From JBDTES01 sp039922435 (GTDB lineage: Bacteria > Patescibacteriota > Saccharimonadia > Saccharimonadales > UBA4665): DNA of 55,501 nt. The notes below the pieces were generated by a model. It saw only the letters and a list, made by a program, of their open reading frames with translations, was not told the origin of the DNA and did not search any database. Positions 8,144-16,398 of the stretch are shown one piece after another (within the stretch, counting starts at the first letter, position 1; the number at the start of each line of letters is the position of its first letter). The position numbers and the translations under genes were made by a program. The stretch lies in contig JBDTES010000036.1 of the NCBI GenBank assembly GCA_039922435.1, forward strand, positions 1-55,501. The letters are read 5' to 3'.

Positions 8144-8879
8144 GCCTAGTCGAGGCTATTCACACACATTTTATTATGTATTTAATATTCTGCTACCATT
8201 TTTGGTACTAGCTTTTGTTAAGATTGAGCTGGCTTGGCTAGCCCTAGGCATTATATTACTGAGTAAATGGCGGATGTTCGCCGTCCGTCCACGTTTTTGG
8301 CTAGCTAATGTACGGGCAAATGCAGTTGATGTGATTATTGGCCTTTCGGCACTGGCGTTTGTAATAGATAGTAGTAGCACCTGGATGCAGTTGTTATGGG
8401 TTGCCTTGTGGGTGATTTGGCTAATTTATATCAAGCCAGCAACTGATACGCTTTGGGTCTCTTTGCAGGCATTTGTTGGTTTGGTGGCCGGCCTGATAGC
8501 TCTATTTGTTATTTGGGATTCTGGGCCGTTGGTTGGATTAGTGCTAGCGGCCGGAGCTATTTGTTTCTTTGCGGCCCATCACTTTTTTGATGGGTTTGAA
8601 GAGCCTCACTCTAGGCTACTAGCCTTGCTTTGGGGGTATTTTGGAGCTGGGCTGACCTGGATTTTGTCTCACTGGTTACTGTTTTACGGGCCCGTAGCGC
8701 AATCGGCTCTTATTCTGTCAGCGCTTGGTTTTGGGATAGGTACTATATATTACCTTGATCATTTCGATAAGCTCTCTGTTAATACTAAAAGACAATTTAT
8801 TTTTATTATGATTGCAGTAGTTTTACTGATCTTAGCGTATTCGGACTGGAGTAATAAAGTAGTAGGTGGGGGTGTTTAG
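8118..8879 (+). CDS. Polytopic membrane protein of unknown function
   Basis: 253 residues, dominated by roughly eight or nine hydrophobic segments (for example LLPFLVLAFVK, LWVALWVIWLIYI, FIFIMIAVVLLILAY). I recognise no catalytic motif. The gene overlaps the LCP gene by 26 bp and is followed after 5 bp by the HtrA protease gene, so the three are likely co-transcribed. A scaffold or channel role in the envelope is possible but unsupported. The short C-terminal tail SDWSNKVVGGGV is polar. Confidence 0.75.
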   Translation: MRRLLTIIKPSRGYSHTFYYVFNILLPFLVLAFVKIELAWLALGIILLSKWRMFAVRPRFWLANVRANAVDVIIGLSALAFVIDSSSTWMQLLWVALWVIWLIYIKPATDTLWVSLQAFVGLVAGLIALFVIWDSGPLVGLVLAAGAICFFAAHHFFDGFEEPHSRLLALLWGYFGAGLTWILSHWLLFYGPVAQSALILSALGFGIGTIYYLDHFDKLSVNTKRQFIFIMIAVVLLILAYSDWSNKVVGGGV

Positions 8880-8884
8880 ATTAT

Positions 8885-10183
8885 ATGAATGAAGAGAAGA
8901 GTGAAAAGGCTCAACAAAGAATGGATAAGGTTTCAGCTTTAGAGTTGAATCTAAGCTCGAAGGCGCAAACGACCACTTCGCCTTCACCGAAAGATGTTCC
9001 GTTTGTGCCATCGGAACGTCGTCGGACGAGATTTATGCAAGTAGCATTATTATTGATTGTCGTGTTAGGCTTGGGCTTTGGTGGCGGCTGGCTGGGGGCG
9101 GTATCGCGCAGTGATCAGTCGGTTACTAGTGTGACTCAGCAAAAAACAATACTAACCTCCAAAGCGGCAGTAGTCAGTTCTATTGCCAAGGACATGGGGC
9201 AGAGTGTCGTATCGGTAGATGTTACTGGCCAGGCAGAGGCTAGTTCCTACGATAGCTTGTTTGGCTACGGCGGTAGTGGGGCCCAAACCCAGCGTAGTGC
9301 GGGCACTGGTATGATTCTGACCTCAGGTGGCCTTATTATGACTAATCGTCACGTTGTGCCGAGTGGTACAACCAGCGTGAGTGTTACGCTTAGTGACGGG
9401 ACGGTTTTTGATGATGTTAAGGTTGTTGGTCGAACAGCTGATAGTAGTAATCTAGACGTAGCCTTTCTCCAGATTCAGGATACCAAAGGTAAAAAACTAG
9501 TGCCGATTAAGCTGGGTGATTCCAGTAAGGTCAAAGTTGGCGACCCAGTAGTAGCAATCGGCAATGCTCTGGGCCAGTTTCAGAATACCGTTACCAGTGG
9601 GATTATATCCGGTTATGGCCGCAGTGTGCAGGCTAGTAGCAGTAGTGGTAGTGACGCCGAAAGCTTGACCGACTTGTTCCAAACAGATGCTGCAATTAAC
9701 GAGGGTAATTCTGGTGGACCATTAGCTGATCTAAATGGAGAAGTCATTGGCATGAACACGGCCATGGCTAGTGATTCTCAGAATATCGGATTTTCTATTC
9801 CGATTAATGACTTGAAAGGACTGATTAGTAGCGTCGAGCAATCCGGTAAACTCCAATTGCCATACTTAGGTGTTATGTATATACCGATAACTCGTGATGT
9901 TGCCGAACAATATAATCTGACAGTAACTCAGGGAGCTTATATACCAAAAGAAGTCCAGATAGGTGAACAGACTGTGCTCCCGAATGGCCCAGCTGCCAAA
10001 TCAGGTGTTAAAGGTGGTGACGTTATTACGGCAGTAGACGGGGTACCAGTTAATCAGAGTAATAGTTTAACTTCAGTGCTTGGTAAGCATAAGGTTGGCG
10101 ATAAGGTGCCTTTAACGATTAATCGGGCAGGCAAAACTATTACAATTAACGTAACTTTGGGCTCTGCGCCAACTAGTAATTGA
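8885..10183 (+). CDS. HtrA/DegP-like serine protease with PDZ domain
   Basis: 432 residues. An N-terminal cytoplasmic tail of about 50 residues precedes one membrane helix (about 51-72). The trypsin-like domain has all three catalytic residues: His156 in TNRHVV, Asp191 in NLDVAF and Ser276 in GNSGGPL. A PDZ domain covers about 325-425 (GVKGGDVITAVDGVPV). The topology puts the protease outside the membrane, where HtrA proteins degrade or refold damaged exported proteins. A Ser/Gly-rich stretch (250-258) lies in the sensor-loop region. Third gene of a probable LCP operon. Confidence 0.93.
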   Translation: MNEEKSEKAQQRMDKVSALELNLSSKAQTTTSPSPKDVPFVPSERRRTRFMQVALLLIVVLGLGFGGGWLGAVSRSDQSVTSVTQQKTILTSKAAVVSSIAKDMGQSVVSVDVTGQAEASSYDSLFGYGGSGAQTQRSAGTGMILTSGGLIMTNRHVVPSGTTSVSVTLSDGTVFDDVKVVGRTADSSNLDVAFLQIQDTKGKKLVPIKLGDSSKVKVGDPVVAIGNALGQFQNTVTSGIISGYGRSVQASSSSGSDAESLTDLFQTDAAINEGNSGGPLADLNGEVIGMNTAMASDSQNIGFSIPINDLKGLISSVEQSGKLQLPYLGVMYIPITRDVAEQYNLTVTQGAYIPKEVQIGEQTVLPNGPAAKSGVKGGDVITAVDGVPVNQSNSLTSVLGKHKVGDKVPLTINRAGKTITINVTLGSAPTSN

Positions 10184-10282
10184 ATAGAATAATAGATTTG
10201 TTCTAAAGATAAAAGCTATAATAAGTGAAATAAAATTGTCCAGCGTAAACCTGTCTGAGTAGAAAGTTACAATTAATCTCAG
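10184..10282. other. Convergent intergenic gap, AT-rich
   Basis: About 100 bp between the stop codons of the HtrA gene and prmC. A TATAAT lies on the plus strand around 10216, but no gene follows it. No hairpin with a T-run is evident on either strand. Confidence 0.4.
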
Positions 10283-11113
10283 CTAAGTAATAGCTGGTAA
10301 GTTTGTAAATAATTGAATAAAATCACTAGTCTGGATTAATTCGTAGTAACTTGATCTAGCTATAGATTCTAAGGTTATATGTTGAGGCGGCATAGATTCA
10401 CATAAAATATACATCGGTTTTTTGGGTGAAATATTAATCTGGCTAAACATACGACGATAAATATCTAGCCCGTCCGGTCCACCGAAAATGGCAAGACGTG
10501 GTTCATTCATAGCAGCCGAATTTATACGAAAATCATCAGGTACGTAAGGAAGATTACATAGTAATATATCGTAGTCCTTAGAAGACTTATCTAATAAATC
10601 GCTTATCAATGTATTTACGTTTGTTGCAAATTTAATAACATTTTTTTGGGTGACTAAGATAGCCCGCTTATCAATTTCTAGTAGGTCAACTTCTAAATTT
10701 GGAAGTTCAAGCTTAGCCGTAATTCCAAGTGCACCACTGCCCGTACCAACGTCAGCAATCCGATATGGTTTAGTCTTGACGTTTGGTAAAGATAATAGCA
10801 TTTCGATCATTGTTTCGGATTCAGGGCGGGGTTCTAAGACGGCTGGAGTGATAATAAATTGGCGTCCATAGAACTCCGTGAAGCCGCGGATGTAGGCAAG
10901 GGGTACATGTTTTAGTCGCTGAGTAATTTTAGTGTTCAGACTATTTTCTTGGGCCGATGAGAGTATAAATTCTGGGTGGGCCAGCAACCAACCGCGGTCC
11001 TTGTCGGTCTCGTCTTCTAATAGGACTAGGCAGTCGAGGCGGGGCGTCGAAATACTGGCGTTTGTTAACTTAGTCTCCGATATTTTTAGCCATTCGCTAA
11101 CGTTCATCGACAT
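10283..11113 (-). CDS. prmC: Release factor glutamine methyltransferase PrmC (HemK)
   Basis: 276 residues. An N-terminal helical domain (1-95) precedes a Rossmann SAM domain with VGTGSGALGI. PrmC methylates the GGQ glutamine of RF1 and RF2. The family's NPPY substrate loop reads NLPY here (CNLPYVPDD), one substitution from consensus. The gene ends the minus-strand operon rpmE-prfA-kinase-prmC and overlaps the kinase by 17 bp. Its substrate RF1 is encoded two genes upstream, matching the prfA-prmC pairing seen in many bacteria. The start could also be Met3. Confidence 0.92.
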   Translation of the reverse strand: MSMNVSEWLKISETKLTNASISTPRLDCLVLLEDETDKDRGWLLAHPEFILSSAQENSLNTKITQRLKHVPLAYIRGFTEFYGRQFIITPAVLEPRPESETMIEMLLSLPNVKTKPYRIADVGTGSGALGITAKLELPNLEVDLLEIDKRAILVTQKNVIKFATNVNTLISDLLDKSSKDYDILLCNLPYVPDDFRINSAAMNEPRLAIFGGPDGLDIYRRMFSQINISPKKPMYILCESMPPQHITLESIARSSYYELIQTSDFIQLFTNLPAIT

Positions 11114-11606
11114 AGTTTAAAATCTGCTCAACAACGTTATTTAATGGTGCTATTGCATCTATAGCAATTGCACCAAGTTTGATTGATTCATTAGCAAAAC
11201 TAATTTGATTCTCTAATGTCATTCGTAGAGCATCGGGGTGTTGACCATAGTTGTTATCAAGTCGCGACATAATTCTGTGTTTCTGGGTTTCTGGGTCAAG
11301 TGTCAGGATGAATACTTTATCGAAATATGTGAAGCAGGCCAATGCATTTGTTGCACTGCCGCAGAGTATAAGGTTGGGATTTGATAAGACTAAGTTAGCT
11401 AGGGTTTTTCTATCCCAGCTCCAGGCAATCTTGGAGTAATCCGTATTATTTAGGTCTACCTCGATTGACTCTCCAGTATTCTTGTCTGTCCAACTACTTA
11501 AATCGGGCACCCTGTCGCCGTCGAATGCATTATAACCGCGCTCTCGTAGATTTCGAGCTATCGCTGATTTTCCGCTTCCGGCAAGACCAGTCACGAGGTA
11601 TTTCAT
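11097..11606 (-). CDS. Small P-loop kinase of unknown substrate
   Basis: 169 residues with a Walker A motif at the very N-terminus (GLAGSGKS, residues 7-14), as in adenylate, shikimate and dephospho-CoA kinases. DGDRVPDL follows, and a late segment FILTLDPETQKHRIMSR resembles the lid/arginine region of nucleoside kinases. I cannot assign the substrate. Its start codon shares one base with the prfA stop (TAATG) and its end overlaps prmC, so it is translationally coupled between RF1 and the RF1 methyltransferase. That position is unusual and might hint at a link to translation. Confidence 0.8.
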   Translation of the reverse strand: MKYLVTGLAGSGKSAIARNLRERGYNAFDGDRVPDLSSWTDKNTGESIEVDLNNTDYSKIAWSWDRKTLANLVLSNPNLILCGSATNALACFTYFDKVFILTLDPETQKHRIMSRLDNNYGQHPDALRMTLENQISFANESIKLGAIAIDAIAPLNNVVEQILNYVDER

Positions 11607-12664
11607 TATTGGTCTTCGTTTATGAGTTGGCGGTCGTATTCAGCCAACTTATCGATGAGATCATCGATTTCACCGTTTAGAGCTCCCGGGACATTGGAAC
11701 GACTATAACCAATGCGGTGATCAGTAATTCGGTCTTGCGGGAAGTTGTAAGTTCGGATTTTTTCACTGCGGTCGCCCGAGCCAATTAGAGCTTTGCGAGC
11801 AGTCGATAACTGTTTTTGCTCTTCGTCTATTTTGAGGGCTAGTAGTCGTGATCTAAGTACACTGAGAGCTTTAGCCTTGTTCTTGATTTGTGACTTTTCG
11901 TCTTGCTGGATAACTACCAGGCCGGAAGGCAAGTGAGTGATACGGACAGCACTATCGGTAGTATTAACAGATTGGCCGCCGTGGCCACCAGAGCGGTATA
12001 CATCGATCCTTAAATCGTTTGGGCTAATCTCGATATCGGTTTCTTCGGCTTCGGGTAGTACCGATACGGTGATTGTCGAAGTGTGAATTCGACCTTGGCT
12101 TTCGGTAGTCGGAACACGCTGGACGCGGTGGACGCCGGCCTCAAATTTGAGCTGTTTATATATATCATCGCCTCGAACAGCAAAAATAATTTCTTTGAAC
12201 CCACCGACTTCAGACGGACTTTCGCTAATTAGCTCCATTTTATAGCCATGAGCTTCTATCCAGTGACTGTACATACGGTATAAATCAGCTGCGAATAAGC
12301 TGGCTTCATCACCACCGGCAGCAGCCCGGATTTCGACAATAGCATCTTTTTCGTCGTTAGGGTCTTTTGGGGTTAATTCTTCGTCTAAGAGTGTTTGGTT
12401 AGCTTGTATCTTTTGCGATAATTCTTCTAGTTCAGCTAGGGCCATATCCTGTAGTTCTGTGTCTAGACTATGTTGCAAATCGGCGGCCGCAGTTTGATCT
12501 TTGAGTAAGTGTTTTCGCTCGTCGAGTAAGCTGATTATGTCCTCTAGCTTCTTTTGACGTTTAGCTAGCTTTGGGTAGTTTTGGTCACTAAAGATAGCCG
12601 GGTCTTGTAGCTTTTGCTGCAGATCTTTGAGTTCTACGCGTAGTTGGGCTTCTTTTTGTTCCAT
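11606..12664 (-). CDS. prfA: Peptide chain release factor 1 (RF1)
   Basis: 352 residues, normal length. The catalytic GGQ is in YRSGGHGGQSVNTTDSA, and the codon-recognition tripeptide of RF1 is in RVPTTESQG (the PxT type), which separates it from RF2. It releases peptides at UAA and UAG. A long N-terminal coiled coil (1-95) is as expected. It lies downstream of rpmE across a terminator, so expression probably needs read-through or a promoter in the 27 bases between terminator and ATG. Confidence 0.97.
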   Translation of the reverse strand: MEQKEAQLRVELKDLQQKLQDPAIFSDQNYPKLAKRQKKLEDIISLLDERKHLLKDQTAAADLQHSLDTELQDMALAELEELSQKIQANQTLLDEELTPKDPNDEKDAIVEIRAAAGGDEASLFAADLYRMYSHWIEAHGYKMELISESPSEVGGFKEIIFAVRGDDIYKQLKFEAGVHRVQRVPTTESQGRIHTSTITVSVLPEAEETDIEISPNDLRIDVYRSGGHGGQSVNTTDSAVRITHLPSGLVVIQQDEKSQIKNKAKALSVLRSRLLALKIDEEQKQLSTARKALIGSGDRSEKIRTYNFPQDRITDHRIGYSRSNVPGALNGEIDDLIDKLAEYDRQLINEDQ

Positions 12665-12691
12665 ATAGGTTCCTAATATTCAGTTTAAACT

Positions 12692-12725
12692 AAAAACCGC
12701 CCTAAGATATATTTATTAGGACGGT
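12692..12725 (-). terminator. Rho-independent terminator after rpmE
   Basis: On the minus strand, AACCGTCCTAA and TTAGGGCGGTT form an 11-bp stem (one G-U pair) with a ten-base loop, followed by five T residues. It sits between rpmE and prfA and may act as a partial terminator that sets the ratio of L31 to RF1. Confidence 0.85.
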
Positions 12726-12740
12726 TACAGAGTAGTTAAG

Positions 12741-13082
12741 CTACTTAAGAGTTTTGTCGACGCTGGCTTTTTCGACTTTTTTAGCAGCTCGGGCAGCTGT
12801 CTTCTTGGCTTTGCCAGCTAGTTGTTCTTTGCGAGCTTTGGCAGCTTCGGCGCGGGCCTTAAACTTGTCGACACGACCTTCGATATCAAGGACGCGCTCT
12901 TCACCGGTGAAGAAGGGGTGTGAGCTACTAGTGATGTGGACTTTAACGAGTGGATATTCGGCGCCGTCAAGCTTAATAGTTTCAGCACTATCAACCGTGG
13001 AACGGGTTAAAAAGGTTGCGTTGTTATTGAGGTCCTGGAACACGACTAGTCGATAATTTGTGGGGTGTAAATCTTTTTTCAT
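12741..13082 (-). CDS. rpmE: 50S ribosomal protein L31
   Basis: 113 residues from the ATG at 13082 (KKDLHPTNYRLVVFQDL). The body matches L31, with the conserved HPFFTGEERVLDIEGRVDKF block, followed by an Ala/Lys-rich C-terminal extension of about 35 residues. The zinc-binding cysteines of the C+ type are absent. I reject the in-frame ATG seven codons upstream, because a TATAAT box lies between the two start codons. L31 sits on the 50S central protuberance. The next genes on this strand are prfA, a kinase and prmC. Confidence 0.95.
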   Translation of the reverse strand: MKKDLHPTNYRLVVFQDLNNNATFLTRSTVDSAETIKLDGAEYPLVKVHITSSSHPFFTGEERVLDIEGRVDKFKARAEAAKARKEQLAGKAKKTAARAAKKVEKASVDKTLK

Positions 13083-13149
13083 TGTCGAGTACCTATTATA
13101 CATATCTGTTAGCCATTGGTCAAGAACGGATTAGGTGTTCAGTTGCACT

Positions 13150-13171
13150 AGTTTACCTCAAGAGGTAAACT
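13150..13171. promoter_or_regulatory. 22-bp perfect palindrome between divergent rpmE and the orphan gene
   Basis: Two arms, AGTTTACCTC and GAGGTAAACT, surround AA. It lies about 70 bp from the rpmE start and 35 bp before the start of the large orphan gene. It has the size and symmetry of an operator for a dimeric repressor. As RNA it would be a 10-bp hairpin, but no T-run follows. Confidence 0.55.
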
Positions 13172-13205
13172 GTTACTACAAACCTAAAATAAAAAACTAG
13201 TGAAA

Positions 13206-16200
13206 ATGCCAGCCGAAGAATTACCAGGACTATTAGCGCCAAATGATGATATAGCTGTAGGTACTATACAGCAGTCTGAGCTGACTTATAGAGATGTAAT
13301 CTCACAGAGCCCAGACGCACCTAGATCCCTACTGGATCATATCGACCGTTTAGCTGCGGGTCAGGGGAAAGGTTTAGATCCGGAACCTAATATAATCGAT
13401 GTAGGCTATCAACCTAATCCAGGATCATTTGCTCCAGAGGCGGCGGCGGGAAGGTCTCTGATAGATTGGGCGCGTTCGCGTGAGGGGCATAATCCTCAGT
13501 CGGCGGCCGAGCATCACTTGCGACCACATATGATCTCACCGCGCCACCGTGGAGAACATGAAGATATTATCGGTCGATTAGCACCAGAAGAAATTGGCCG
13601 TTCTGTAGGTGAAAAAGATTTGATTAGCGAAGCGGTTGAAATAGCCGATACAGTACTTAGAAGATCCGAGGGAGAGACGAGTAGTATTCACCATGGGGCG
13701 TACGAATCTAGCCCTCAGACCGCAGGAGCTAGACTACAAGAGTTGGCTTCAGATTGGGGTGCCGATGCAGCTAAATATGATGAGGTGAAGCAGCTACAAT
13801 CAGCGGGGCAAAAATTATCACGGAATATGGAAGTTGATGAAAGGCGTGATACGGATAGGCTATTAGTGAGGCGTTCAAGCTTAGGTGAAGTTATTAAAGC
13901 AATTAAGTACTCAGCCCCTATTAAAGAGGGATTGTCTTTTGGTGCTCCGTTGGGAAGTGAGCAGTCTGGTTTGCAGGCCAATTTGTCACAACGTCATGTA
14001 ATTGCCGACAAAGTCTTCAAGTCTCCACTTTTCCCGTGGAGAAAAAAAGCGTTGGAGACAATGAGAAATCAGCTGGAGGTTGCTGTTCGTCTCGATACGG
14101 CTACTACCGATCCGAGCTTTGTGAGCTCCTTTAATACTTTTCTAAATGATGCTCTTGGGGAAACAGATACTTACGACGGCGTACGGCATCTTCGTAAAGA
14201 AGTGTATGCCAAGATGCTTGATCATACTACCGCACTTGAAGACCTTAATCCCGGTGAATATAGCGATGACGAGAAGTGTCTTCGTATGGCGCTTAGTGTC
14301 GAGGATAACCACAAGCTTGTTGGTGGTAATATAGAGTTTGGTTATTTACGCCATAGTGACGAGGGTCTAAAATATTTGAATTCCGTATTTGATAGTAATA
14401 TGAGCCAATATAGCCTTGGAGTAAACACTAAGAGAGCGGACGGTAGAGCGAGTGGGTCTTTCTTTGAAGATTATATGAGTATGTCTGCCAAGAGTCATAC
14501 CGTAGGAGTAGTAAAGTACGAGGATATTGTTGCCGGGGAATTTAATAAGCTTGGAACTGTTCATGAGTTATGTGACGTTGCAGAGGCTGCCGGTTTTTCT
14601 GGTGCGGAATATATTAGCCTGGCAGCAAAGCGTGTATCTCGTGATTATGGTGACTTTCCAGATGTATGTGAGTACCTGTTACAGAGATCAGATTCTGAAA
14701 ATCGTGAGCAAATACTCCTGGACCTTTGTTCTGGGTATCTGACTAATAGCGTGGACCCGACTGTGCGGGCAAATTTAGAGCGAGGTGACAACAATGCTGG
14801 TGGGGTTCTTCATGGTGCCTATGAGTATGCTTATCATGAACCATTTCCTTTGAGCCGAACTCTTGAGCCAGCTTTGTTTCTTGCAGGCAAGCTTGACACG
14901 CTTGATACGCTTGATGGAGGATCTGGCAAGGACGAGTTAGTCGGTGTAAAGAATAAGATTGCTAGGGATGCGCTGATTCATCTTAGTGAGACCGTACTCA
15001 GGCCTGAATATCTTGATGTTTCTCGCACCGACCTAAAACGACTATGGTCACTTATGGATGGTCTTGACCCAGATGAGCGGATTTCGGGGATGTCGAGTAT
15101 TGTAGCTGCATTTAATAAAATAACACCTTCTGACAGTGGAGAATTAACGGATGATGGCGTGGATACTTTAATTAGTTTGCACCATGATTTTGTGCCAACT
15201 TTTGATGAGAATGGCCTACCCGCGGACACCTTTAATATCCAACTAGAAGACAGCGGGGTGTTTAGCGATGGAAGTGAACCGTTCGTGACGGACATGAAGC
15301 GATTCATGTATGCGGACATGATGGTGGGATATCTAGGAGCGCTTATTAATTCAGAGTCACCTAGTAGTAACCTGGCAAAGTTACTTGATCGAGTGCCTGA
15401 TGGATATCGATCGGATGTTGAGTCAATGCTTTTATATAAGACACACGTAGATAGTAAGAGAATGAAGGTGATGAATGATGCCCAGGAAATCGCTGGCGAA
15501 TCATTAATTCGATATCAAGATTATGCACGTGAGGTGTTTGATATGGGGGTTCCTGATGAGGCGGTTAACGCTGAAACCGAACGTATCAAAGCAGATATAG
15601 GCGTGAGTATTAATATTAGTGCCGATAATATCTTACGGATACTACAGGAGCCACCCTACAGATTTCAGTCCACATTTGAAAATTCTTCTAGGGGCACTAA
15701 TGATGGATATAATCTCCATCGTGACTTAGCCGAGGAGGCTATGGGTGTCCGCCGTGTTGCCACAGATATGATCTGTGATCCTCAACCAATTTATGGTGCG
15801 GTTACGTCACCTAACGGCCGAGATGAGTTTTTTGGTGGGGCGGGCTCTGGGTTTGGCTCGGTATTCGTTGAACTCGATACAAATTCGATTGCCGATCGTA
15901 CAGTAGCTGTACCACTTGATTCGGGGCGATACTGGGATACGCGCACGATGCAGGTACCTTTGGATTATGCTGCGCGGTTTGCAGCTATAAATAACATTAC
16001 GCAAAATAAATACCCTGAAGCAATAATAATGGGTGGTGTAAGCGTAGACGATATTAAGGTGATAAAGATAAGTTCAGGTGACTCTAGTGCGGTGAGCAGG
16101 ATTACGTCTGTAGTGAGAGAGCTATATCCGGACATAAAAGTGGAAGTAGTTGACCAAAAACGCGCTACATCTTCCAAGTCATCGATTATTGTAGATGGAG

Positions 16201-16220
16201 ATTATGATGATCGGTCTTAG
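13206..16220 (+). CDS. Large orphan protein with DUF3626-like C-terminal region
   Basis: About 1004 residues from the ATG at 13206 (a GTG at 13200 is the alternative). No signal peptide or membrane helix is seen, so it is probably cytoplasmic or exported by an unusual route. Residues 1-800 are acidic, helix-rich and unrecognised. In the last 200 residues, YRFQSTFENSSRGTND, QPIYGAV, FGSVFVEL and IADRTVAVPLDSG occur in the order and spacing I remember for DUF3626, where the pattern is RxQFETGxSxG...RPxYGALN...FGSSYLVL...RATFTFGDS. I suspect an ADP-ribosyltransferase-like or toxin-like domain, but this rests on memory of the motif. Codon use here is less biased toward CTA/GGT than the neighbours. 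It stands alone between rpmE and rpsB. Confidence 0.7.
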   Translation: MPAEELPGLLAPNDDIAVGTIQQSELTYRDVISQSPDAPRSLLDHIDRLAAGQGKGLDPEPNIIDVGYQPNPGSFAPEAAAGRSLIDWARSREGHNPQSAAEHHLRPHMISPRHRGEHEDIIGRLAPEEIGRSVGEKDLISEAVEIADTVLRRSEGETSSIHHGAYESSPQTAGARLQELASDWGADAAKYDEVKQLQSAGQKLSRNMEVDERRDTDRLLVRRSSLGEVIKAIKYSAPIKEGLSFGAPLGSEQSGLQANLSQRHVIADKVFKSPLFPWRKKALETMRNQLEVAVRLDTATTDPSFVSSFNTFLNDALGETDTYDGVRHLRKEVYAKMLDHTTALEDLNPGEYSDDEKCLRMALSVEDNHKLVGGNIEFGYLRHSDEGLKYLNSVFDSNMSQYSLGVNTKRADGRASGSFFEDYMSMSAKSHTVGVVKYEDIVAGEFNKLGTVHELCDVAEAAGFSGAEYISLAAKRVSRDYGDFPDVCEYLLQRSDSENREQILLDLCSGYLTNSVDPTVRANLERGDNNAGGVLHGAYEYAYHEPFPLSRTLEPALFLAGKLDTLDTLDGGSGKDELVGVKNKIARDALIHLSETVLRPEYLDVSRTDLKRLWSLMDGLDPDERISGMSSIVAAFNKITPSDSGELTDDGVDTLISLHHDFVPTFDENGLPADTFNIQLEDSGVFSDGSEPFVTDMKRFMYADMMVGYLGALINSESPSSNLAKLLDRVPDGYRSDVESMLLYKTHVDSKRMKVMNDAQEIAGESLIRYQDYAREVFDMGVPDEAVNAETERIKADIGVSINISADNILRILQEPPYRFQSTFENSSRGTNDGYNLHRDLAEEAMGVRRVATDMICDPQPIYGAVTSPNGRDEFFGGAGSGFGSVFVELDTNSIADRTVAVPLDSGRYWDTRTMQVPLDYAARFAAINNITQNKYPEAIIMGGVSVDDIKVIKISSGDSSAVSRITSVVRELYPDIKVEVVDQKRATSSKSSIIVDGDYDDRS

Positions 16221-16291
16221 TATAGTTGGCCTAGGTTGGTTGTTCGATTTAGGTTTATGTAGGACAGTTGCGCTACAATCGCTCCATCTGT

Positions 16292-16297
16292 TATAAT
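16292..16297 (+). promoter_or_regulatory. Extended -10 box of rpsB-tsf
   Basis: TGT followed by TATAAT. Transcription would start near 16304, leaving a leader of about 95 nt before the rpsB ATG, much longer than for most genes here. Confidence 0.65.
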
Positions 16298-16303
16298 AGC
16301 TAG

Positions 16304-16398
16304 CGTAAATTAATGAAGCAGGTTGGGGAAATATCCTCCGAGTGGAAATCCGTGCAGGAGCCACTTGGTAACCCAAACCGAAGAGAAAGGATCAAACC
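16304..16398 (+). promoter_or_regulatory. Structured 5' leader of rpsB, candidate r-protein autoregulatory RNA
   Basis: A closing stem pairs GGTTGGG (16321-16327) with CCCAAACC (16372-16379) around a bulged A. Inside it, CCGAGTGG (16338-16345) pairs with CCACTTGG (16361-16368) in eight base pairs, and TCC/GGA (16349-16351, 16357-16359) can close the apical loop. CTCC (16336-16339) can pair instead with GGAG (16357-16360), which gives a competing fold. The ribosome binding site GAAAGGA follows at about 16385. S2 represses rpsB-tsf through its leader in E. coli; the same role here is inferred. Confidence 0.6.

Noticed and set aside
16336..16365. Simultaneous H-type pseudoknot in the rpsB leader (CTCC-GGAG with AGTGG-CCACT)
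   Set aside because: The single base linking the two 5' strands could not span the stacked helices, so the pairings are more likely alternatives.
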